Shown: one piece after another, positions 60,930-64,000 of the stretch
How positions within the stretch are numbered: position 1 is the first letter of the stretch
Layout of the letters: the number at the start of each line of letters is the position of its first letter
Source: Diplonema papillatum
Taxonomy: Eukaryota > Euglenozoa > Diplonemea > Diplonemida > Diplonemidae
Assembly (NCBI GenBank): GCA_030068145.1
Contig: JAPJBO010000012.1
Span: 496,001-560,000 of the forward strand
Direction: 5' to 3'
Length of the DNA stretch: 64,000 nt
Notes under the pieces: generated by a model
Told to the model about the DNA's origin: nothing
Seen by the model: only the letters and a program-made list of their open reading frames with translations
The model's database searches: none
Made by a program: the position numbers and the translations under genes

Positions 60930-61560
60930 CCTTAAGAAGGCTTATGTGTGGATTAAAAAATAGGTGGCGCGAATGGGTACCGAAAGATGTACAACACTAG
61001 CTCGCTCTTATTCCACAGGGTGCTCAACACTCACTTCTCAGCCAATCTGCAATGCGTGCATCTTCGACCGCTTGGGCGCCGCCCGCGCTTCGCAGCGCGG
61101 GCAGCAGGGCACCGGGGCGGCGCCGTACCCCGCGAAGCGGCGCCGCAGCCGCGGCCGGCACTCGCCGCAGGAGCGGCAGCACAGCCCGGGGCTGTCCTCT
61201 CCGGGGCGCGCGTTCGGTTGCGAATCCAGGCTTTCCCAGTCTTCTCCTTCGCGCGACTCCCGTCGGAGGGGTTCCTTCGCGGGGCCGCCGCCCTGCTGCC
61301 CGCCCGGACACTCCGGGCTGCTCCAGCGCCCGGGCGCTCCCCACGGGACCCGCCTGGCGGCTGCCGGGACGAGGTCGACGCCGCGCAGCAGCCCCTTCCC
61401 GGAGCACGCGCACGCCGCCGTTTGCCCCGTGTCCCCGCACCTGCGGCACTGTTCGTGGTACGCCGCTGTCATTTTGCTCGGTTGTCTTAAGTGTTTTCCT
61501 TTCCCGTAGACCCCGGAAGGCGATCAGCGCCCCTTGTCCGGCTCCCAGCGACCTTAACCA
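60930..61560 (-). pseudogene. Truncated 5' copy 1 of the Cys-rich gene
   Basis: Repeats the leader and first ~140 codons (MTAAYHEQCRRCGDTGQTAA to CEARAAPKR). Two short in-frame deletions remove GGWFC-type residues (RSCGECRP) and one Ala. The match ends at AAGCGGTCGAAGATG, where unrelated sequence with a GT begins. The upstream flank (CGGACGGCGATCAGCGCCCC versus CGGAAGGCGATCAGCGCCCC) is duplicated too. Confidence 0.9.
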
Positions 61561-61799
61561 CTTCAGGACGGCGGGGGGGGAGCGTTAATTTGGGAAAAGG
61601 GCGGGCTCCATGGCAAACCTCAGGTATTCGTTGAGAGCTCGGAGCAGGATTTCTGCCCGATGAAGGACGCATTTCAAAGATTTGTGTCAGATCTTTCCAA
61701 TAAAGCAAACGGCGACCACTTTCGACCATTCTTTGGCCTCTCGCCCGCGAACTTGACACCCGCAAATCTTCTTGAATTAACTACCCCCTATAGTGGTAG

Positions 61800-62040
61800 T
61801 TCGTCCTTAAGTGGTTAAGAAGGTTTATGTGTGGATTAAAAAAATAGATGGCGCGAATGGGTACCGAAAGATGTACAACACTAGCTCGCTCTTATTCCAC
61901 AGGGTGCTTAACACTCACTTCTCAGCCAATCTGCAATGCGTGCATTTTCGACCGCTTGGGCGCCGCCCGCGCTTCGCAGCGCGGGCAGCAGGGCACCGGG
62001 GTGGCGCCGTACCCCGCCGCGAAGCGGCGCCGCAGCTGGA
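61800..62040 (-). pseudogene. Truncated 5' copy 2 of the Cys-rich gene
   Basis: Only a short coding piece (RRRFAAGYGATPVPCCPRCE, ARAAPKR) remains, followed by the same non-gene sequence as copy 1 (TACCGAAAGATGTACAACAC, TTATGTGTGGATTAAAAAA). It descends from copy 1 or a common unit. Confidence 0.88.
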
Positions 62041-63485
62041 AGAGAGTGGAATGTATGGACAAAACAAAATCTGGCGGCGGGGTTGAGTACCGAAGGATAC
62101 ACAACACGGTAACTCGGTTGAATCATCATCAGGCCACATGAAAAGACGGCTCGCTTCGCGACTCTCTTTTCCTCTCTGGCCGCACCCACCAATCCTGCCT
62201 CCTCTCTTGCTCCAAACATGACTCCCTGAGCTGTTCGCTTCGGTTTAAACACATCGGGACGATAACCTGGAACGAGACGGAGTTCGCGGAGGTAAGGTAA
62301 GGTCCCGCCGGTGATGAGAAAAGGATAAGCGCTGAGGATCTGGTGACCTCGCCCGCTGAAATACCCTCTCGCAGGCTCTCATTACCGGGTGAACTTGACG
62401 GCCAGTGTGCCCACTTGGCAAGACGGCAGAAGCATGAGACTCATGAGGTCGTGGAACGTGACGTGACCATCGGCATTTGAGTGCCGCTTGGAAATCTAAT
62501 CCCTCAGGCTGCGTTCGACTCTCATACGACTGTAGCTGGCTTGCTAACAATCGATCATCCGGCACGTGTTCCTCATTGCCGTGCGACCCTTCGTCGCCTG
62601 AGAGCCCGCCGGGACACGCGAATTCCGCAGCGACCCCATAGCACGACTTTAGTACCCTGCAATGCACTGTAAAAGAAAGGTCGCGAAGAGCGATGACGAC
62701 GCCTGCACCTTTTCCGGCTGCTTCTTCGTTGAGCGTTTCTGTCTTTTCTTCTGTTCTTCTTTCCTTTTCCTGTTTTCATTGCCTTCTTCTTCTTCTTCTT
62801 TTTCTTTTTTTTTTGTTTGTTTTCACAAAGTGGACACAAATCGGTTGTCGATGTGCCAGGACGAAAACGGGATAGCAATCGGGGTTAACGATGAGAATGC
62901 AGAAACGGTTTGGGAAAAGGCTGGAAGTGGGTTGTATAGAAATGCGGAAGCGGGTCAAATAGGGACTGGTCGACTTAGCGGAACCTGTGCCTACCCTTGA
63001 GATGAACGCAGCGAACAACGCCACCGTCACCGCTTCGCAGTAAGAGTGGAGGTAAGCAAGCAAAGGTGGAAGACCCCTTGCCCAGCTCACGCATTTCCGT
63101 GTTGTCTTTCTTGGCCCCCGGACTACACCGCCTTGTGGGGTACCGAAGATTGCTGGGTGCTATTTGGGCCCAAATCGGTCACCGTCGGATAACGGGTTCT
63201 TTGGGGGAGGAACGAATGCGCACAGCATCACACTTTTCGTACTCTGCTGGAATGCATCTGCTCAATCCCCAACCCGCACCATATAATAATGCACCGCTCT
63301 GTGCAGTTTTTTTGACGAAGACGAGAAGTCCGGGCACATCGAAAAAGGAACGCCACTTAACCCCAGTAATGACAGGCAAGCACCCTGCTGTTGTGCGGAC
63401 TACAAGATCATAGCCAATGATGCTACGGGTTCTTTGCCTCCAGTCGCAGAGGTAATCGGCCGCTGTGGTGCCAACAGGAGAAGGT

Positions 63486-63558
<73 letters not shown>

Positions 63559-64000
63559 CAGAGAAAGAGAGATGGACGTAGAGATAAAGAGTTCGTCTGG
63601 AGGCCAACGGCTTCTATGTAGTACTGTCACCCGTACGCTCACCCTGTCTTGCCGGATGGTCTCTGTTAGTTCAATAAGTGGTTGTGGATACTGATGCGCC
63701 AAGGTCGGTCGGTATCCTTTGCACATGCCAGCCGCACCGTCTTTATACAAGTGAGCCATGGTGTTCTTCCGCAAGGGTACAGCTTTTGCGAGGCCTAAGT
63801 ATGTAACTTGCCGGGGTCCCGTTCAATCAATCAGACCATCACCCGTGACCCTAAACCGCCCCATCCCCCAGTACGGTTGCCGTCGGAATCCCCTGGAATG
63901 GTGGGAATATTGTTGCTTGACTGCTCTCGAATTTTGGACGTGGGTTCAGGCGGCAAGTCACACTTTGCAGATTGCTAAAAAGCGACCACCGAGCTGTGTG
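62041..64000. other. Intergenic, no gene seen
   Basis: Pyrimidine-rich stretch (TTCTTC)n-like at 62780-62820, short frames only, and a (GA)n microsatellite at 63491-63552. No recognised gene. Confidence 0.45.
63491..63552. repeat. (GA)31 microsatellite
   Basis: Pure GA dinucleotide run continuing as imperfect GATAGAGACAGAGAAAGAG. Lacks the core of the (GA)n mini-element. Confidence 0.95.

Noticed and set aside
63179-63774. Ser/Leu- or Arg/Glu-repeat proteins
   Set aside because: Produced by the (GA)31 microsatellite.

Overview
The window looks like nuclear DNA of a unicellular eukaryote, most likely a euglenozoan, with a diplonemid the best single guess. Four things point there. Every gene I can recognise lies on the minus strand across about 53 kb, as in the polycistronic arrays of kinetoplastids and diplonemids. 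A 30-bp stretch at 37308-37337 closely resembles the diplonemid spliced-leader exon as I remember it. Some genes have GT-AG cis-introns, which diplonemids have and kinetoplastids largely lack. There are eukaryotic rRNA fragments. I could not run any search, so the taxon is an inference.

Genes, all minus strand, from right to left: a 535-aa Cys-rich multi-zinc-knuckle protein (59243-60850); a two-exon HEAT-repeat protein (56848-53418); a Pro/Gln-rich unknown (49613-50302); an SMP-domain, Mdm12-like lipid-transfer protein (47676-49196); an RPA-interacting protein (42488-43213); two copies of ribosomal protein L27a/uL15 (36400-36825 and 33372-33797); a four-helix membrane protein (31236-32039); exons of an unknown basic protein (25830-26789); a small ankyrin protein (24112-24774); a dual-specificity phosphatase (19387-20091); a 2H phosphoesterase (17191-18321); an EF-hand-like/Ser-Pro-rich protein (14517-15713); and an ankyrin protein split by a 4.5-kb intron (13798-8104). 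No shared pathway is evident; the set looks like ordinary housekeeping and signalling genes transcribed in one direction.

The most distinctive feature is the set of broken partial copies beside six of these genes. They keep the parent's orientation: 3'-end fragments lie downstream and 5'-end fragments upstream. They occur at the split ankyrin gene (two 3' copies), the membrane-protein gene (one 3' copy), the RPA-interacting gene (3' copies and one 5' copy), the Mdm12-like gene (six tandem copies of its last coding segment), the HEAT gene (three tandem 3' fragments) and the Cys-rich gene (one 3' and two 5' copies). The two L27a copies show the opposite: nearly identical coding sequence inside diverged flanks.

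The rest is repeat-rich and gene-poor: an A-tailed SINE-like family R1 (eight copies), a terminal-inverted-repeat family B with an internal coding remnant C, smaller dispersed families (D, E, G, J), a 66-bp (GA)n mini-element with a 7-bp target duplication, a 931-bp inverted-repeat element, two LINE-like domain fragments inside introns, a 10-bp minisatellite, palindromic motif clusters, a 37-base G run, and isolated SSU and LSU rRNA pieces. No CRISPR array, operon promoter or bacterial-type signal was seen.
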